This document shows positions 7,797 to 18,729 of a stretch of 64,000 bases of DNA, in pieces (the first letter of the stretch is position 1; every line of letters starts with the position of its first letter). Position numbers and translations under genes: made by a program. The notes beneath the pieces were generated by a model, which worked only from the letters and a program-made list of their open reading frames with translations, searched no databases and was not told where the DNA came from. The stretch is from Mesorhizobium neociceri (lineage in GTDB: Bacteria; Pseudomonadota; Alphaproteobacteria; Rhizobiales; Rhizobiaceae): positions 124,001 through 188,000 of the forward strand of contig NZ_JACDTY010000002.1 of the NCBI RefSeq assembly GCF_013520985.1. Direction: 5' to 3'.

Positions 7797-7848
7797 TCCG
7801 GCCCCGGTCAGTTTCTTCTGATCCGGCCCCGATCAGCTTTTTCTGAGG
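7781..7848. repeat. 25-bp tandem duplication spanning a stop codon
   Basis: A 25-bp unit that starts in the last codons of the binding-protein gene and includes its TGA is repeated exactly (7781-7805 and 7806-7830), and a third, decayed partial copy covers 7831-7848. The duplicate lies outside the reading frame because the first TGA already ends translation. Confidence 0.9.
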
Positions 7849-7858
7849 GCTGCTGATA

Positions 7859-8272
7859 TCAGGTGAGCGTGCGCAGCCGCGCCTTCGCGCCGCGCGCGAT
7901 GGCCGCGACGGTCAGCGTGTCGAGATCGAGCTGGCGGCGGATGAGCTGCAGCACCCGAACCTCCTCCATGCGCATTTCGAGATCGACGGCGGCAACCTCG
8001 AAGGCGGCGGCATAGGCGGTGTCATGCAGCCGCTCGGGCAAAGCCTTGCCAACACGCTCGAGAACGCCTTCCAGCCCATCCTTTTCATCCAGCATCTTCT
8101 GGCAGTCCTGCGCGATGGCAATCAGCCTGTCCTGGTTGAAATCCTCGAACACCGGCCAGCTGCGGACGACGTCGCCGATGCGCGCCAGTTCGACATCGGT
8201 CATGTCGCGATCGGAAGCCGACGTGATGACCATCAGGTAGATCAGGGCTTCATGGGTGGACGGCAACGGCAT
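7859..8272 (-). CDS. TerB-like (tellurite-resistance-family) protein
   Basis: Small cytoplasmic all-helical protein of 137 residues resembling the TerB domain family. Seen: an N-terminal helix with LIYLMVITSASDRDMTDVE, which fits the conserved acidic metal-binding helix of TerB-like domains, and a second acidic helix AAFEVAAVDLEMRMEEVRVL. No other ter genes are nearby, so tellurite resistance should not be assumed; many stand-alone TerB proteins have unknown roles. It is convergent with the binding-protein gene and divergent from lysK. Confidence 0.7.
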   Translation of the reverse strand: MPLPSTHEALIYLMVITSASDRDMTDVELARIGDVVRSWPVFEDFNQDRLIAIAQDCQKMLDEKDGLEGVLERVGKALPERLHDTAYAAAFEVAAVDLEMRMEEVRVLQLIRRQLDLDTLTVAAIARGAKARLRTLT

Positions 8273-8429
8273 TCAAAACTCCTTGATAGTGAGGCTGGAA
8301 CGTAGGGACGCCACGAAGGCGCCGCAAGGAAAACCGCCTGATATCGTTGACGCTCCCGCCTGTCGCGCCTAGAGACCCGGTTGAAAAATCTTACCAGCCG
8401 CGAAGCCGGCCCATGACTGGAACTTTGAC

Positions 8430-10079
8430 ATGACGGGATCAAACACGATCGATCTCAACCCCGAAATGCTTGCGGCAGCGGCCGAAAGCAAGGCCTGGCC
8501 GTTCGAGGAAGCCAAAAAGATCATCGAGCGCTACAAGGGTGCCGACTTTCCCGAGACCGTCCTGTTCGAGACCGGCTACGGCCCGTCCGGCCTGCCGCAT
8601 ATCGGCACGTTCGGCGAGGTGGCGCGCACCTCGATGGTGCGGCATGCCTTCCACGTACTGACCGGAAACAAGGTCAAGACCAAGCTTCTGTGTTTCTCCG
8701 ACGACATGGACGGCATGCGCAAGATCCCCGACAATGTGCCGGATCGCGCAGCACTCGAGCCCTATCTGCACATGCCGCTATCGTCGGTGCCCAATCCGTT
8801 CGGCGGCGACTATGCGAGCTTTGGCGACCACAACAACGCGATGCTGTGCCGCTTCCTCGACACGTTCGGCTTCGACTACGAATTCGCCAGCGCGACGCAG
8901 TACTACAAGGCTGGCCGCTTTGACGCGATGCTGCTGCGCGCCGCCGAGCGCTATGACCAGATCATGGCGGTGATGCTGCCGACGCTCGGGCCGGAGCGCC
9001 AGGCGACCTACAGCCCGTTCCTGCCGATCTCGCCGAAAAGCGGCCGCGTGCTCTACGTGCCGATGAAGCATGTCGACGCCAAGGCCGGCACCATCACCTT
9101 CGACGATGACGGCACCGAGACCACGCTTTCGGTGACCGGCGGCAAGGTGAAGCTGCAGTGGAAGCCGGATTTCGGCATGCGTTGGGCAGCGCTCGGCGTC
9201 GATTTCGAAATGTTCGGCAAGGACCACCAGACCAATGCTGTGGTCTATGATCGCATCTGCAACATACTCGGCGGACGCGCGCCGGAGCATTTCGTCTATG
9301 AACTGTTCCTCGACGAGAACGGCCAGAAGATCTCGAAGTCGAAGGGCAACGGGCTGACGATCGACGAATGGCTGCGCTATGCGCCAACCGAGAGCCTCGG
9401 CCTCTATATGTACCAGCGGCCAAGGCAGGCGAAAAAACTCTATTTCGACGTCATCCCGCGCGCCGTCGACGAATACTACACCTTCCTCGGCGCCTATCCG
9501 CGCCAGGACTGGAAGGAACGGCTGGGCAATCCGGTCTGGCACATGCATGACGGCAAGCCGCCGGCGATCGACCTGCCGGTGCCGTTCTCGCTGCTGCTCA
9601 ATTTGGTCAGCGCCTCCAACGCGCAAAACAAGGATGTGCTGTGGGGCTTCATCTCGCGCCATGCGTCAGGCGTGACGCCAGCAACGCATCCCGAACTCGA
9701 CCAGCTGGTTGGCTTCGCGATCCGCTATTTCGACGATTTCGTAAAGCCGACGAAGACGTTCCGGCCGGCCGACGACGTCGAACGCACAGCGCTCGAAGCT
9801 CTCAGTAACGCGCTTGGCGGCCTGCCGGCCGGCGCTGACGGCGAAGCGATCCAGAACGCTTCGCTCAACGTCGCGCGCAAGATCGAACGCTATCAGGACC
9901 ATTCCAAGCAGAGCCCAGACGGCGGCCCCGGCGTTTCCGGCGCTTTCTTCCAGATGATCTACCAGGTGCTGATCGGCCAGGAACGCGGCCCGCGCTTCGG
10001 CTCATTCGCGGCGCTCTACGGCATCGCCGAGACGCGCGCCCTCATTGAGCGGGCGCTGGCTGGTCAGCTGGCGGCGTAG
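8430..10079 (+). CDS. lysK: Lysyl-tRNA synthetase, class I (LysK)
   Basis: Charges tRNA-Lys with lysine in the cytoplasm. The 549-residue protein is the class I (archaeal-type) enzyme, not the class II LysS of most bacteria; class I LysRS is known in many alphaproteobacteria. The Rossmann-fold signature HIGTF (57-61) replaces HIGH, and KISKSKG (300-306) is the KMSKS loop. The C-terminal region is helical, as expected of the anticodon-binding domain. It appears complete and stands alone; its 3' end overlaps the 3' end of the convergent nuclease-like gene by 38 bp. No class II lysS is seen in the window. Confidence 0.96.
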   Translation: MTGSNTIDLNPEMLAAAAESKAWPFEEAKKIIERYKGADFPETVLFETGYGPSGLPHIGTFGEVARTSMVRHAFHVLTGNKVKTKLLCFSDDMDGMRKIPDNVPDRAALEPYLHMPLSSVPNPFGGDYASFGDHNNAMLCRFLDTFGFDYEFASATQYYKAGRFDAMLLRAAERYDQIMAVMLPTLGPERQATYSPFLPISPKSGRVLYVPMKHVDAKAGTITFDDDGTETTLSVTGGKVKLQWKPDFGMRWAALGVDFEMFGKDHQTNAVVYDRICNILGGRAPEHFVYELFLDENGQKISKSKGNGLTIDEWLRYAPTESLGLYMYQRPRQAKKLYFDVIPRAVDEYYTFLGAYPRQDWKERLGNPVWHMHDGKPPAIDLPVPFSLLLNLVSASNAQNKDVLWGFISRHASGVTPATHPELDQLVGFAIRYFDDFVKPTKTFRPADDVERTALEALSNALGGLPAGADGEAIQNASLNVARKIERYQDHSKQSPDGGPGVSGAFFQMIYQVLIGQERGPRFGSFAALYGIAETRALIERALAGQLAA

Positions 10080-10947
10080 CATCCGCCCCAACCGGCGGCG
10101 TGTCTGTCGCCGGGGCATCGAGGATCGGTTGCGACGCCGTCGGTGCGGCAACCGGCATTGGCGCCGGCGGTAGGCCGCCAAGATCGGGCGCGGCGCCGAA
10201 GATGCCCTTCCTGGCGCTGCGCGCCTTGTCGCCTGCTTCGACATAGGGGCCGCCTGCGACCGCGCGCGCCCAGCCGTTTTCGACCAGCCACTGGCCGACA
10301 TCCTGCTTGCCGATGCGGCATTCGGCTGCAATCAGGTCGTGGTCGGCCTCCGGCGGCACCTTGCACGCCACGGCCCGGCCGCGCAGGAAAGACCGGAACG
10401 CGGTGCGCGCACGAGCGCCGCAAGCCCAGGACTTGCCATCATCGGTGCAGGTCTCGTCCTCCTTGACGATGTCGATGCCGGAGACCGCCACGGAATAACC
10501 ATTGGCTTCGATCAGGCCGGCGGCGGATGCGACCGGCTGGAACAGTTTTGTCCCGCCCCAGTCGTCGACCGCTCTCGGCCTGCGCGGCTTGGGCGGTCCG
10601 GCCAGCGCCAGGTCGCTCAGCGGTGCGCGCGGTTCGACCCGTTCGAGCTCCTCTGCCGGCAGCGGCGGCGGTGCAATGGTCTCTGGATCGATCGCTCTCG
10701 AATGCACCGGAGGCAAAGGCACCGGAGGCTTGGCCGGCTGTATCTCGGGAATGGCCGAGGTCGCCGGCTCCTCGGGCACGGCGTCAGCGCCCGGGTCGAT
10801 CTGGTCGATGGTGACGCTGCTCTGCTCGGGCTGCAAGACGCGGCCACCGGCGACAACCAGGGCCACCATCGCCGGGATCGCCAGCACGGCCAGGGCCAGT
10901 TGCAGCAGCCGCACTACTGGCTTGCCCAGACGATGCGCGCCACCCAT
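10042..10947 (-). CDS. Membrane-anchored nuclease-fold (SNase-like) protein
   Basis: A 301-residue protein with a membrane-anchor helix (about 13-34), a long Pro/Ala/Glu-rich linker, and a thermonuclease-like domain (about 145-255) recognisable from [13 protein letters not shown] and [11 protein letters not shown]. In the family an Arg of a DRYGR-type loop is catalytic; here that stretch reads [14 protein letters not shown] without it, so nuclease activity is doubtful. The C-terminal 40 residues are Pro/Ala-rich low complexity. The start is uncertain: ATG at 10947 overlaps the S24 repressor gene, whereas a GTG at 10914 would overlap its stop by one base and begin close to the anchor. It probably shares a transcript with that repressor and overlaps the end of lysK. 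Confidence 0.7.
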   Translation of the reverse strand: MGGAHRLGKPVVRLLQLALAVLAIPAMVALVVAGGRVLQPEQSSVTIDQIDPGADAVPEEPATSAIPEIQPAKPPVPLPPVHSRAIDPETIAPPPLPAEELERVEPRAPLSDLALAGPPKPRRPRAVDDWGGTKLFQPVASAAGLIEANGYSVAVSGIDIVKEDETCTDDGKSWACGARARTAFRSFLRGRAVACKVPPEADHDLIAAECRIGKQDVGQWLVENGWARAVAGGPYVEAGDKARSARKGIFGAAPDLGGLPPAPMPVAAPTASQPILDAPATDTPPVGADATPPADQPAPAQ

Positions 10948-11564
10948 TCGACATCGCGCATGGCGATGTCACGGTCCGGGTGGTCGGGATTGAGCGAGAT
11001 CAGTACGATCGATTTCGTCGTCTGGCGGTCGAGCACCTTGGCCATGACCTCGCCGCTATTGGTCTTGACGACGACGCGGTCGCCCTTGCGGGTGGCAGCG
11101 CCCGGCTCGACGATCAGCACATCGCCATTGCGGTAGAGCGGCAGCATGGAATCGCCCTGCACCTTCAGCGCATAGGAGGTTTCAGTCGCGCGTGCCGGAA
11201 GCTCCACCAGATCCCAGCCCTGGCCGGAGGGATAGCCGGCATCGTCGAAGAAGCCGCCGGCGCCGGCCTGGGCAAAGCCCAGCAGCGGCACCGCTGAACG
11301 CTGCGCGGCCGCCGAGCCTGAAGCAACCTTGGCGCGGCCTTCGACCAGCCCGGTGAATTCGTCGAGCGAGGCGCCCGTCGCCTCGATGATCTTGGCCAGC
11401 GATTCGGTCGAGGGCCAGCGCGGCCGCCCGTCCGAGGACAGTCGCTTCGACTTGTTGAACGCGGTCGAATCAAGACCGGCACGCCGGGCCAGGCCCGAGG
11501 CCGACAGCGAATAACGCTCGGCGAGAGCGTCGATGGCGGCCCAAACGCGATCATGCGAGAGCAA
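10914..11564 (-). CDS. S24-family (LexA/cI-like) transcriptional repressor
   Basis: A 216-residue repressor with an N-terminal XRE-like helix-turn-helix (about 10-75) and a C-terminal S24 signal-peptidase-like domain. The nucleophile Ser is in KVQGDSMLPLY and the general-base Lys in VVVKTNSGEV; an Ala-Gly cleavage bond candidate lies in LGFAQAGAGGFF. Such proteins self-cleave when stimulated by RecA filaments, so this one is probably damage- or stress-responsive. It is not canonical LexA, whose DNA-binding domain is different. The start is a TTG with GAGGAG seven bases upstream. An inverted repeat just ahead of the gene (11583-11602) could be its own operator. Confidence 0.85.
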   Translation of the reverse strand: MLSHDRVWAAIDALAERYSLSASGLARRAGLDSTAFNKSKRLSSDGRPRWPSTESLAKIIEATGASLDEFTGLVEGRAKVASGSAAAQRSAVPLLGFAQAGAGGFFDDAGYPSGQGWDLVELPARATETSYALKVQGDSMLPLYRNGDVLIVEPGAATRKGDRVVVKTNSGEVMAKVLDRQTTKSIVLISLNPDHPDRDIAMRDVEWVARIVWASQ

Positions 11565-11582
11565 TTCGCTCTCCTCAAAAAC

Positions 11583-11602
11583 AGGAAAAAATACCTTTTC
11601 CT
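11583..11602. promoter_or_regulatory. Candidate operator of the S24 repressor
   Basis: AGGAAAA (11583-11589) and TTTTCCT (11596-11602) form an inverted repeat with a 6-bp spacer about 19 bp upstream of the repressor start. Its position suits autorepression. On the minus strand it is also a weak hairpin with nearby T residues and could instead end the thioesterase transcript. Confidence 0.35.
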
Positions 11603-11689
11603 TCTAGCGCGCGGCCACCCGATTGTCCACCGACGCGCAGGCCGATCGCCTACAAAGCTGTGTGAGGCGAAGTCGACAAGGCGAACTCG

Positions 11690-12219
11690 TCAGGCAGTCT
11701 GCTTGGCCAGGCTGCGCAATCCCTGGTGGGAGGTCATGAAAGCCCGCTCGGCCTCTGTCGGCGGCCGCGGCTGAACGGAACGGCCAAGTGCCACCACAAC
11801 CTCGTCGATGTCGACAAAGCGATGGCCGGGACGGTCGTAGACACCGCCCGTCGTCATGATCAAAGCGGCCGTCTCGCCATTGTCGAGGACAAACCGGTGC
11901 CTGCCGATGAGGTCTCGATCGAGGACACCACCTCAAAACGACGCCACAGCCTGATCTCGCGCACATAGACCGATTCCAGACCGCCGATCATAGGCGCCCA
12001 GCCGTTCTTCCTCGCCAGCGCGATGAGACCGACGCGCAGAAAAATGTCGATGCGGCCGAGATCGGCCAGCATCATGTAGCGGGCATTGTTGAGATGGCTG
12101 TTGAAGTCGATATCCGTCGGCAGACAGCGGAAAGCCAGCCGGCTTTCGCTGCCGACCATATAGGGGCCACGGCGCGATGCCGTGGCCATCATGCGCGCCA
12201 GGCGCCCCCAGACGTACAT
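11690..12219 (-). pseudogene. Frameshifted hotdog-fold acyl-CoA thioesterase-like gene
   Basis: The first frame (from 12219) encodes a thioesterase-like N terminus with the hotdog signature TDIDFNSHLNNARY, then SVYVREIRLWRRFEVVSS. It runs out of homology at about 11920 and stops early at 11860. The family's C-terminal half continues in another frame: IGRHRFVLDNGETAALIMTT down to a TGA at 11690-11692. The total of 530 bases is one short of a multiple of three, so a net loss of 3n+1 bases near 11908-11922 explains it. It follows the FadB/FadJ-type gene by 11 bp as last gene of the fatty-acid oxidation operon. A sequencing error is the alternative to a real pseudogene. Confidence 0.75.
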
Positions 12220-12230
12220 GGGGCGCTAGA

Positions 12231-14450
12231 TCAAGCGGCCTTCTTCACCTCGCCCTTCGCATAGGGATCGAAGCGCTGGTAGAAGGTCTCGCCCTTCTCG
12301 GCCAGGTCGAGCAGCAGCTTGGGCGCCTTGAATTCGGCGCCGTATTTCTTCTGCAGAGCCTTGGCGATCTTGACGAACTCCTTGACGCCGATGCCGTCGA
12401 TATAGGACAGCGCGCCGCCGGTGAACGGCGCGAAGCCGAAGGCGAGGATCGAACCGACATCGGCCTCGCGCGGATCGGTGACGATCCCCTCTTCCATCAC
12501 CCGCGCCGCTTCCAGCGCAATGGTGACCAGCAGGCGCTGCTGCAGCTCCTCATAGTCGACCTTCTCGGCCTTCAGCTGCGGATAGAGGTCCTTGAGGCCG
12601 GACCACAGCTTCTTCTTGGCGGGCTTCGCCGGATAGTCGTAGAAGCCCTTGCCGTTCTTGCGGCCGAAGCGGCCATGGGTGTCGACCATCGTGTTGATCA
12701 GCGCCATCTGCCTGGGGTCGACGGCCTTGTCGCCGAGATCCCTGATGGTCTGCTTCATGATCTTCTGCGCAAGGTCGATCGCCGTCTCGTCGGTCAGCGC
12801 CAGCGGACCGACCGGCATGCCGGCGGCCTTGGCCGCGTTCTCGATCATCGGCGCCGGAACACCTTCGATCAGCATCTTGTAGGCTTCCGACATGTAGCGC
12901 AGCACGCAGCGGTTGACGTAGAAGCCGCGCGTGTCGTTGACCACGATCGGCGTCTTCTTGATGGTGCGCACGAAGTCGATCGCGGTGGCCAGCGCCTTGT
13001 CACCAGTCTTCTTGCCCAGGATGATCTCGACCAGCATCATCTTGTCGACCGGCGAGAAGAAGTGGATGCCGACGAAATTCTTCGGCCGCGCCGAATTCTT
13101 GGCCAGCGCGGTGATCGGGATGGTCGAGGTGTTGGAGGCAAAGATCGCCGACGATTTCAGCACCGCTTCCGCCTGCTCGGTGGCAGCCTTCTTGACGCCT
13201 GAATCCTCGAACACCGCCTCGACGACCAGATCGCAGCCGGCGAGGTCGGCATAGTCGGCGGTCGGCGTGATCAGCGACAGAAGCTGGTCCCGCTCCTCGG
13301 GCTTGGCGCGGCCCTTCTTGACCTGATCCGAGATCAGGCTGTCGGAATGTGCCTTGCCCTTTTCGGCCGGCGCCATGTCGCGGTCGAGCAGCACGACCGG
13401 GATGCCGGCCTTGGCGGTGACAAAGGCGATGCCCGCGCCCATGAAGCCGGCGCCGAGAATGCCGATCTTCTTGAACTTGGTTTCCGGCACACCAGCCGGA
13501 CGGCGGGCGCCCTTGTTGAGCTCCTGCAGCGACACGAACAGCGAGCGGATCATCGCCGCCGCTTCCTTGGACTGCATGATTTCGGTGAAATAGCGCTGTT
13601 CGATCCGCAGACCGGTGTCGAACGGCACCAGCAGGCCCTCATAGACGCATTTCAGGATGGCGGCGGCGGCCGGATAATTGCCATAGGTCTCGCGGCGCAG
13701 GATGGCGATGGCCGGCGGCCACAGATTGAAGCCGGCGGGCGTATAAATCTGGCCGCCAGGCAGCTTGAAGCCTTTCTCGTCCCAGGGCTGGACAGCTTTC
13801 AGGCCGTTTTTGATCATCGCCTTGGCGGTCTCGATCAGTTTACCCGGTTCGGCGACCTCGTGGATCAGGCCCATGGCCTTGGCCTTCTGCGGCGACAGGT
13901 TCTGGCCCGTGGTCAGCATCTGCAGCGCCTGCTGCTGGTCGGTCAACCGCGGCACGCGCTGGGTGCCGCCGGCGCCGGGAAAGATGCCGACCTTGACTTC
14001 CGGCAAGGCCATCTTGACCTTGTCGGAGTCAGCGGCAACGCGGCCATGGCAGGCCAGCGACAATTCGAAAGCGCCGCCCATGCAGGTACCGTTGATGGCC
14101 GAAACCCAGGGCTTGCCCGATGTTTCGAGCTTGCGCCACAGGGCGCCCATGCGGCCGGCATTGTCGAACAGCAACTTTGCCGCTTTCTCCGGATCCTTGG
14201 TCTTCTCCTTGGCGAAGACCGCCAGCATCTTCTGCAGCATGGTGAGGTCCGCGCCGCCGGAGAAGCTGTCCTTGCCGGAGGTGATCACCGCGCCCTTGAT
14301 GCCGGCATCGGCCGCGACCTGGTCGATGATCTTGTCGAGCTCGTTCATCACCTCTTCGGTGAAGACATTCATCGAGCGATCCGGCATGTTCCAGGTAACC
14401 AGCGCGACACCGTCTGCGTCGGTTTCGACCGTGAAGTTTGTGTAAGTCAT
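12231..14450 (-). CDS. Bifunctional enoyl-CoA hydratase / 3-hydroxyacyl-CoA dehydrogenase
   Basis: Alpha subunit type (FadB/FadJ) of fatty-acid beta-oxidation, 739 residues, cytoplasmic. The N-terminal crotonase domain (about 1-190) keeps the oxyanion segment FSGGADL and both catalytic glutamates (GGAFEL and LPEV). The NAD-binding domain begins near residue 333 with [11 protein letters not shown], and the C-terminal 3HCDH domains follow with [11 protein letters not shown]. It hydrates enoyl-CoA and oxidises the 3-hydroxyacyl-CoA, handing the product to the thiolase encoded 23 bp upstream. FadB and FadJ cannot be told apart securely here. It is the fourth gene of a five-gene operon. Confidence 0.93.
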   Translation of the reverse strand: MTYTNFTVETDADGVALVTWNMPDRSMNVFTEEVMNELDKIIDQVAADAGIKGAVITSGKDSFSGGADLTMLQKMLAVFAKEKTKDPEKAAKLLFDNAGRMGALWRKLETSGKPWVSAINGTCMGGAFELSLACHGRVAADSDKVKMALPEVKVGIFPGAGGTQRVPRLTDQQQALQMLTTGQNLSPQKAKAMGLIHEVAEPGKLIETAKAMIKNGLKAVQPWDEKGFKLPGGQIYTPAGFNLWPPAIAILRRETYGNYPAAAAILKCVYEGLLVPFDTGLRIEQRYFTEIMQSKEAAAMIRSLFVSLQELNKGARRPAGVPETKFKKIGILGAGFMGAGIAFVTAKAGIPVVLLDRDMAPAEKGKAHSDSLISDQVKKGRAKPEERDQLLSLITPTADYADLAGCDLVVEAVFEDSGVKKAATEQAEAVLKSSAIFASNTSTIPITALAKNSARPKNFVGIHFFSPVDKMMLVEIILGKKTGDKALATAIDFVRTIKKTPIVVNDTRGFYVNRCVLRYMSEAYKMLIEGVPAPMIENAAKAAGMPVGPLALTDETAIDLAQKIMKQTIRDLGDKAVDPRQMALINTMVDTHGRFGRKNGKGFYDYPAKPAKKKLWSGLKDLYPQLKAEKVDYEELQQRLLVTIALEAARVMEEGIVTDPREADVGSILAFGFAPFTGGALSYIDGIGVKEFVKIAKALQKKYGAEFKAPKLLLDLAEKGETFYQRFDPYAKGEVKKAA

Positions 14451-14473
14451 GTCTTTCTCCTTCCGGCCGAAAA

Positions 14474-15682
14474 TCAGACGCGTTCGATGATCGTTGCGGT
14501 GCCCATGCCGGCGCCGATGCAGAGCGTCACCAGCGCGGTGTTCAGGTCGCGACGCTCGAGCTCGTCGAGCACCGTGCCCAGGATCATTGCGCCGGTGGCA
14601 CCGAGCGGATGGCCCATGGCAATGGCGCCGCCATTGACGTTGATCTTGTCGTGCGGGATCTCGAAGGCCTGCATGTAGCGCAGCACCACCGAGGCGAAGG
14701 CCTCGTTGAGCTCGAACAGGTCGATATCCGACAGCTTCATCTTGGCGCGCTTCAACAGCTTTTCGGTGACGTCGACCGGACCGGTCAGCATCAGCACCGG
14801 CTCGGAGCCGATGTTGGCGAAGGCGCGGATGCGCGCGCGGGGCTTCAGCCCCATGGTCTTGCCGGCCTTCTTGGAGCCGAGCAGCACGGCGGCCGCACCG
14901 TCGACGATGCCGGACGAATTGCCGGCATGGTGGACGTGATTGACCTCTTCGACTTCCGGGTGCTTCTGCACGGCAACAGCATCGAAGCCGCCCATCTCGC
15001 CAGGCATGACGAAGGACGGGTTGAGCGAGGCCAGCGACTGCATGTCGGTCGAAGGCCGCATATGCTCGTCATGATCGAGGATGGTCAAGCCGTTCTGGTC
15101 TTTGATTGGAATGACGGAGTTCTTGAAGCGGCCATCGGCCCAGGCCTTGCCGGCGCGCTTCTGGCTTTCGACCGCATAGGCGTCGACGTCGTCGCGCGAA
15201 AAGCCGTATTTGGTGGCGATCAGGTCGGCCGAAATGCCTTGCGGCACGAACCAGCCGGGCAGACCAACGGACGGGTCCATGAACCACGCGCCGCCCGATG
15301 CCCCCATGCCGACGCGCGACATCGATTCGACGCCGCCGGCAATGACGATCTCGTCGGCCCCTTGAGCGATCTTGGCGGCGCCGAAGTTAATGGCGTCGAG
15401 GCCCGAAGCGCAGAAGCGCGAGATCTGCATGCCCGGAGCCTTGTTGTCGTAACCGGCCTCGAAGGCGGCGGCACGCGGAATGACCGAGCCGGCTTCGCCG
15501 ACCGGATCGACGCAGCCGAAGATGATGTCGTCGACATTGCCGGTGTCGAGCCCATTGCGGTCGCGCAGCGCCTCGAGCGTCCTGGCAGCGAGCCGCACCG
15601 CCGGCACTTCGTGCAGCGAGCCATCCTTCTTGCCCTTGCCGCGCGGCGTGCGCACGGCGTCATAGACATAAGCTTCGGCCAT
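14474..15682 (-). CDS. Acetyl-CoA C-acyltransferase (thiolase)
   Basis: Type II thiolase of 402 residues that cleaves 3-ketoacyl-CoA to acetyl-CoA and a shortened acyl-CoA. The nucleophilic Cys is in [15 protein letters not shown] near residue 90. The catalytic His is in [15 protein letters not shown], and the C-terminal acid/base Cys in [13 protein letters not shown]. The complete, FadA-like protein sits between acyl-CoA dehydrogenase and the FadB/FadJ-type gene in one operon, which fits the beta subunit role in beta-oxidation rather than PHB synthesis. Confidence 0.93.
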   Translation of the reverse strand: MAEAYVYDAVRTPRGKGKKDGSLHEVPAVRLAARTLEALRDRNGLDTGNVDDIIFGCVDPVGEAGSVIPRAAAFEAGYDNKAPGMQISRFCASGLDAINFGAAKIAQGADEIVIAGGVESMSRVGMGASGGAWFMDPSVGLPGWFVPQGISADLIATKYGFSRDDVDAYAVESQKRAGKAWADGRFKNSVIPIKDQNGLTILDHDEHMRPSTDMQSLASLNPSFVMPGEMGGFDAVAVQKHPEVEEVNHVHHAGNSSGIVDGAAAVLLGSKKAGKTMGLKPRARIRAFANIGSEPVLMLTGPVDVTEKLLKRAKMKLSDIDLFELNEAFASVVLRYMQAFEIPHDKINVNGGAIAMGHPLGATGAMILGTVLDELERRDLNTALVTLCIGAGMGTATIIERV

Positions 15683-15714
15683 TTTCTTGCTCCTTGCTTT
15701 GCCGGTCGTGGCTC

Positions 15715-16887
15715 TCAGAGAGAGCGGCCGATCAGCAATTTCATGATCTCGTTGGTGCCGCCGTAGATGCGCTGGACGCGGGCGTCGCGGAACATGCGGG
15801 CGATCGGATATTCATTCATGTAGCCATAGCCGCCATGCAATTGAAGGCATTCGTCGACGACTTTTCCCTGCAGGTCCGAGAGCCAGTATTTCGCCATCGA
15901 GGCCGTCACCGGATCGAGGCCGCCATTGACGTGGCGGGTGACGCAATCATTGTAGAAAACACGGCCGATGGTGGCCTCTGTCTTGAGTTCGGCGAGCTTG
16001 AACTGGGTGTTCTGAAACTCGATGATCGCCTTGCCGAAGGCCTTGCGATCCTTGACGTAGTCGATGGTCAGCGCCAGCGCCCGCTCGATCATGGCGATGG
16101 CGCCGGTGCCGATCTGCAGGCGCTCCTGCGGCAATTGCTGCATCAGCTGGATGAAGCCCTGCCCCTCTTCATGGCCAAGCAGGTTCGAGGTCGGCACGCG
16201 CACCTCGTTGAAGAACAGTTCCGAGGTATCGTTGGCCTTCAAGCCGATCTTGTCGAGGTTGCGGCCGCGCTCGAACCCCTCGACCTCGTCGGTCTCGACG
16301 ACGATCAGCGAGGTGCCCTTGGCGCCCTTGGCTGGATCGGTCTTGGTGACGACGATGATGAAATTGGCGAGCTGGCCATTGGTGATAAAGGTTTTCGAGC
16401 CGTTGATCTTGTACTGGTTGCCGTCCTTCTCGGCTCGCGTCTTGACGCCTTGCAGGTCGGAGCCGGCGCCCGGCTCGGTCATGGCGATGGCGCCGATCAG
16501 TTCGCCGGTCGCCAGCTTCGGCAGCCACTTCTTCTTCTGCTCTTCGGAGCCGTAATGCAGAATGTAAGGGGCGACGATCGCATTGTGCAGGCCGATACCG
16601 AAACCGTCGACGCCGACATGGCCGATCGCCTCGATGATGGCGCTCTCATGCGCGAAGGTGCCGCCGGAGCCGCCATATTCCTCCGGCATCGAGGCGCAGA
16701 GCAAGCCGGCCGCACCAGCCTTGCGCCAGCTCTCGCGGTCGACCATTTCGTTCTTCTCGAACTCGTCGTAACGCGGCGCGATCTCTTCCGACATGAAGCG
16801 ATGCGCCATGTCGTAGAGCATGCCGACCTCGTCCGCCGCCCAGGCGGGCTTCGGCAAAGAGAGCACTTCGGCTGGATTTGTCGCCAC
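15715..16887 (-). CDS. Acyl-CoA dehydrogenase (390 residues)
   Basis: FAD-dependent dehydrogenase that introduces the trans-2 double bond of beta-oxidation and passes electrons to ETF. It has the standard three-domain layout: N-terminal helices, a middle beta domain with [13 protein letters not shown], and the C-terminal helical domain with [20 protein letters not shown] and [11 protein letters not shown]. Length is typical of short/medium/long-chain enzymes; chain-length preference cannot be read. It lies 51 bp after the larger acyl-CoA dehydrogenase and 32 bp before the thiolase, in the same transcription unit. Confidence 0.93.
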   Translation of the reverse strand: MATNPAEVLSLPKPAWAADEVGMLYDMAHRFMSEEIAPRYDEFEKNEMVDRESWRKAGAAGLLCASMPEEYGGSGGTFAHESAIIEAIGHVGVDGFGIGLHNAIVAPYILHYGSEEQKKKWLPKLATGELIGAIAMTEPGAGSDLQGVKTRAEKDGNQYKINGSKTFITNGQLANFIIVVTKTDPAKGAKGTSLIVVETDEVEGFERGRNLDKIGLKANDTSELFFNEVRVPTSNLLGHEEGQGFIQLMQQLPQERLQIGTGAIAMIERALALTIDYVKDRKAFGKAIIEFQNTQFKLAELKTEATIGRVFYNDCVTRHVNGGLDPVTASMAKYWLSDLQGKVVDECLQLHGGYGYMNEYPIARMFRDARVQRIYGGTNEIMKLLIGRSL

Positions 16888-16938
16888 GATTTCCTCCGCG
16901 TTCCGACAATGTGGGCCGGCGGTGCCGGCCCGACAAAC

Positions 16939-18729
16939 CTAGAACGCTTCCGCGGGCAGCGCCATTAGCGTGTCCGCACCACTGGAAATGCGGGCGAGAT
17001 GTGCCGACGTCTCAGGCATGATCCGCTCCATGAAGAAGCGCGCCGTCACCACCTTGTTGTCGTAAAAGGGCTGGGAGCCGTTGGCGCCGGTCTTGGCCTG
17101 AGCCGCCTTTGCCATCTGCGCCCACATGTAGCCCAGCGCCACGAGACCGAAGAGATGCATGTAGTCGGTCGAGGCCGCACCGGCATTGTCGGGCTTGGCC
17201 ATGCCGTTCTGCAGCAGCCACATGGTCGCCGCCTGCAGATCGTTGAGGCCCTTCTTCAGCGCCTTGGTGAAAGGTGCCAGCTTCTCGTCGGCACGGTTCT
17301 CCTCGCAGAACTCGCCGACATCCCTAAAGAAGGCCTGCACGGCGCGACCGCCATTGAGGCCAAGCTTACGGCCGACGAGATCGAGCGCCTGGATGCCGTT
17401 GGCGCCTTCATAGATCATGGCGATGCGGGCATCGCGCACGAACTGGCTCATGCCGTGTTCCTCAATATAGCCGTGGCCACCGAACACCTGCTGCGCCATC
17501 ACGGCGTGGTCGAAACCCTTGTCGGTCAGCACGCCCTTGATCACCGGTGTCAGCAGGCCGGTATAGTCGTCGGCGGCCTGGCGGTCCTTGTCGTCGGCGG
17601 AGCGGTGGGCGATGTCGGACTTGATCGCCGTCCACAGCGCCAGCGCGCGGCCGGCCTCGTTGAAGGCCTTCATGGTCATCAGCGAGCGGCGGATGTCGGG
17701 ATGGACGATGATCGGGTCGGCCTTCTTGTCCGGCGCCTTGGCGCCCGACAGCGAGCGGCCCTGCAGCCGGTCCTTGGCGTAGGACACGGCGTTCTGGTAG
17801 GCGATTTCCGACAACGACAGCCCCTGCAGGCCGACGCCGAGGCGGGCTTCATTCATCATCGTGAACATCGCCTTCAGGCCACCATTCTCCTCGCCGAGCA
17901 GCGTGCCTTCGGCCTCGTCATAGTTCATGACGCAGGTCGAGTTGCCGTGGATGCCCATCTTCTCCTCGATCGAGCCGCAGGAGAGCGTGTTCTTCTCGCC
18001 CGGATTGCCCGAGGCATCGAGCTTGAGCTTCGGCACGATGAACAGCGAGATGCCCTTCACGCCTGCCGGCGCGCCTTCGATGCGGGCCAGCACGAGATGT
18101 ACGATGTTTTCCGACATGTCGTGCTCGCCGGCCGAGATGAAGATCTTCTGCCCGGAAATCTTGTAGGTGCCATCGCCGTTCGGCACCGCCTTGGTGCGCA
18201 GCAGGCCGAGATCGGTGCCGCAATGCGGCTCGGTCAGGTTCATGGTTCCGGTCCAGGACCCCTCAACCAGCTTCGGCAGCCACGTCGCCTTCTGCTCGTC
18301 GGTGCCGTGGGTGATGAGCGCCGCGATCGCGCCTTGCGTCAGACCGGGATACATCATCAGCGCCATGTTGGCTGAGACCATATATTCGGCAACCGCCGTG
18401 TGCACGGCATAGGGCAGGCCCTGGCCGCCGAATTCGACCGGTGCGGCCAGCCCCATCCAGCCGCCTTCGCGATACTGATCGTAGGCCTCCTTGAAGCCTT
18501 TCGGCGTCGTTACCGAGCCGTCCTCATGACGCACGCAGCCTTCCATGTCGCCGACGCGGTTCAGCGGATGCATGACGTTTTCGGCGAGCTTGGCGCCTTC
18601 GGCGAGGATCGCCTCGACCACATCGGGCGTCGCGTCGGCAAATCCGGGGAGATTGGAATAGCGCTGGTAGCCCAGCACGTCATTGAGCACGAACAGCGTG
18701 TCCTGGACCGGCGCCCTGTAGATCGGCAT
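16939..18729 (-). CDS. Acyl-CoA dehydrogenase, large (about 596 residues)
   Basis: Member of the long acyl-CoA dehydrogenase branch with an extra C-terminal domain, often found in bacterial beta-oxidation operons. The ATG at 18729 is preferred because GGAGGAAAC stands directly upstream and [13 protein letters not shown] is the usual start of this branch; a reading from 18849 would run through the operator. Seen: [13 protein letters not shown] in the middle domain, [17 protein letters not shown], and the FAD-binding [20 protein letters not shown]. It is the first gene of the operon. A 13-bp inverted repeat (18824-18853) about 95 bp upstream is the probable site for the MerR regulator encoded at 19078-19536. 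Confidence 0.92.
   Translation of the reverse strand: MPIYRAPVQDTLFVLNDVLGYQRYSNLPGFADATPDVVEAILAEGAKLAENVMHPLNRVGDMEGCVRHEDGSVTTPKGFKEAYDQYREGGWMGLAAPVEFGGQGLPYAVHTAVAEYMVSANMALMMYPGLTQGAIAALITHGTDEQKATWLPKLVEGSWTGTMNLTEPHCGTDLGLLRTKAVPNGDGTYKISGQKIFISAGEHDMSENIVHLVLARIEGAPAGVKGISLFIVPKLKLDASGNPGEKNTLSCGSIEEKMGIHGNSTCVMNYDEAEGTLLGEENGGLKAMFTMMNEARLGVGLQGLSLSEIAYQNAVSYAKDRLQGRSLSGAKAPDKKADPIIVHPDIRRSLMTMKAFNEAGRALALWTAIKSDIAHRSADDKDRQAADDYTGLLTPVIKGVLTDKGFDHAVMAQQVFGGHGYIEEHGMSQFVRDARIAMIYEGANGIQALDLVGRKLGLNGGRAVQAFFRDVGEFCEENRADEKLAPFTKALKKGLNDLQAATMWLLQNGMAKPDNAGAASTDYMHLFGLVALGYMWAQMAKAAQAKTGANGSQPFYDNKVVTARFFMERIMPETSAHLARISSGADTLMALPAEAF

Noticed and set aside
13347..14678. Long plus-strand open frame opposite the FadB/FadJ-type gene
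   Set aside because: It is a complementary-strand shadow of a conserved enzyme; it has no recognisable domains or ribosome binding site.
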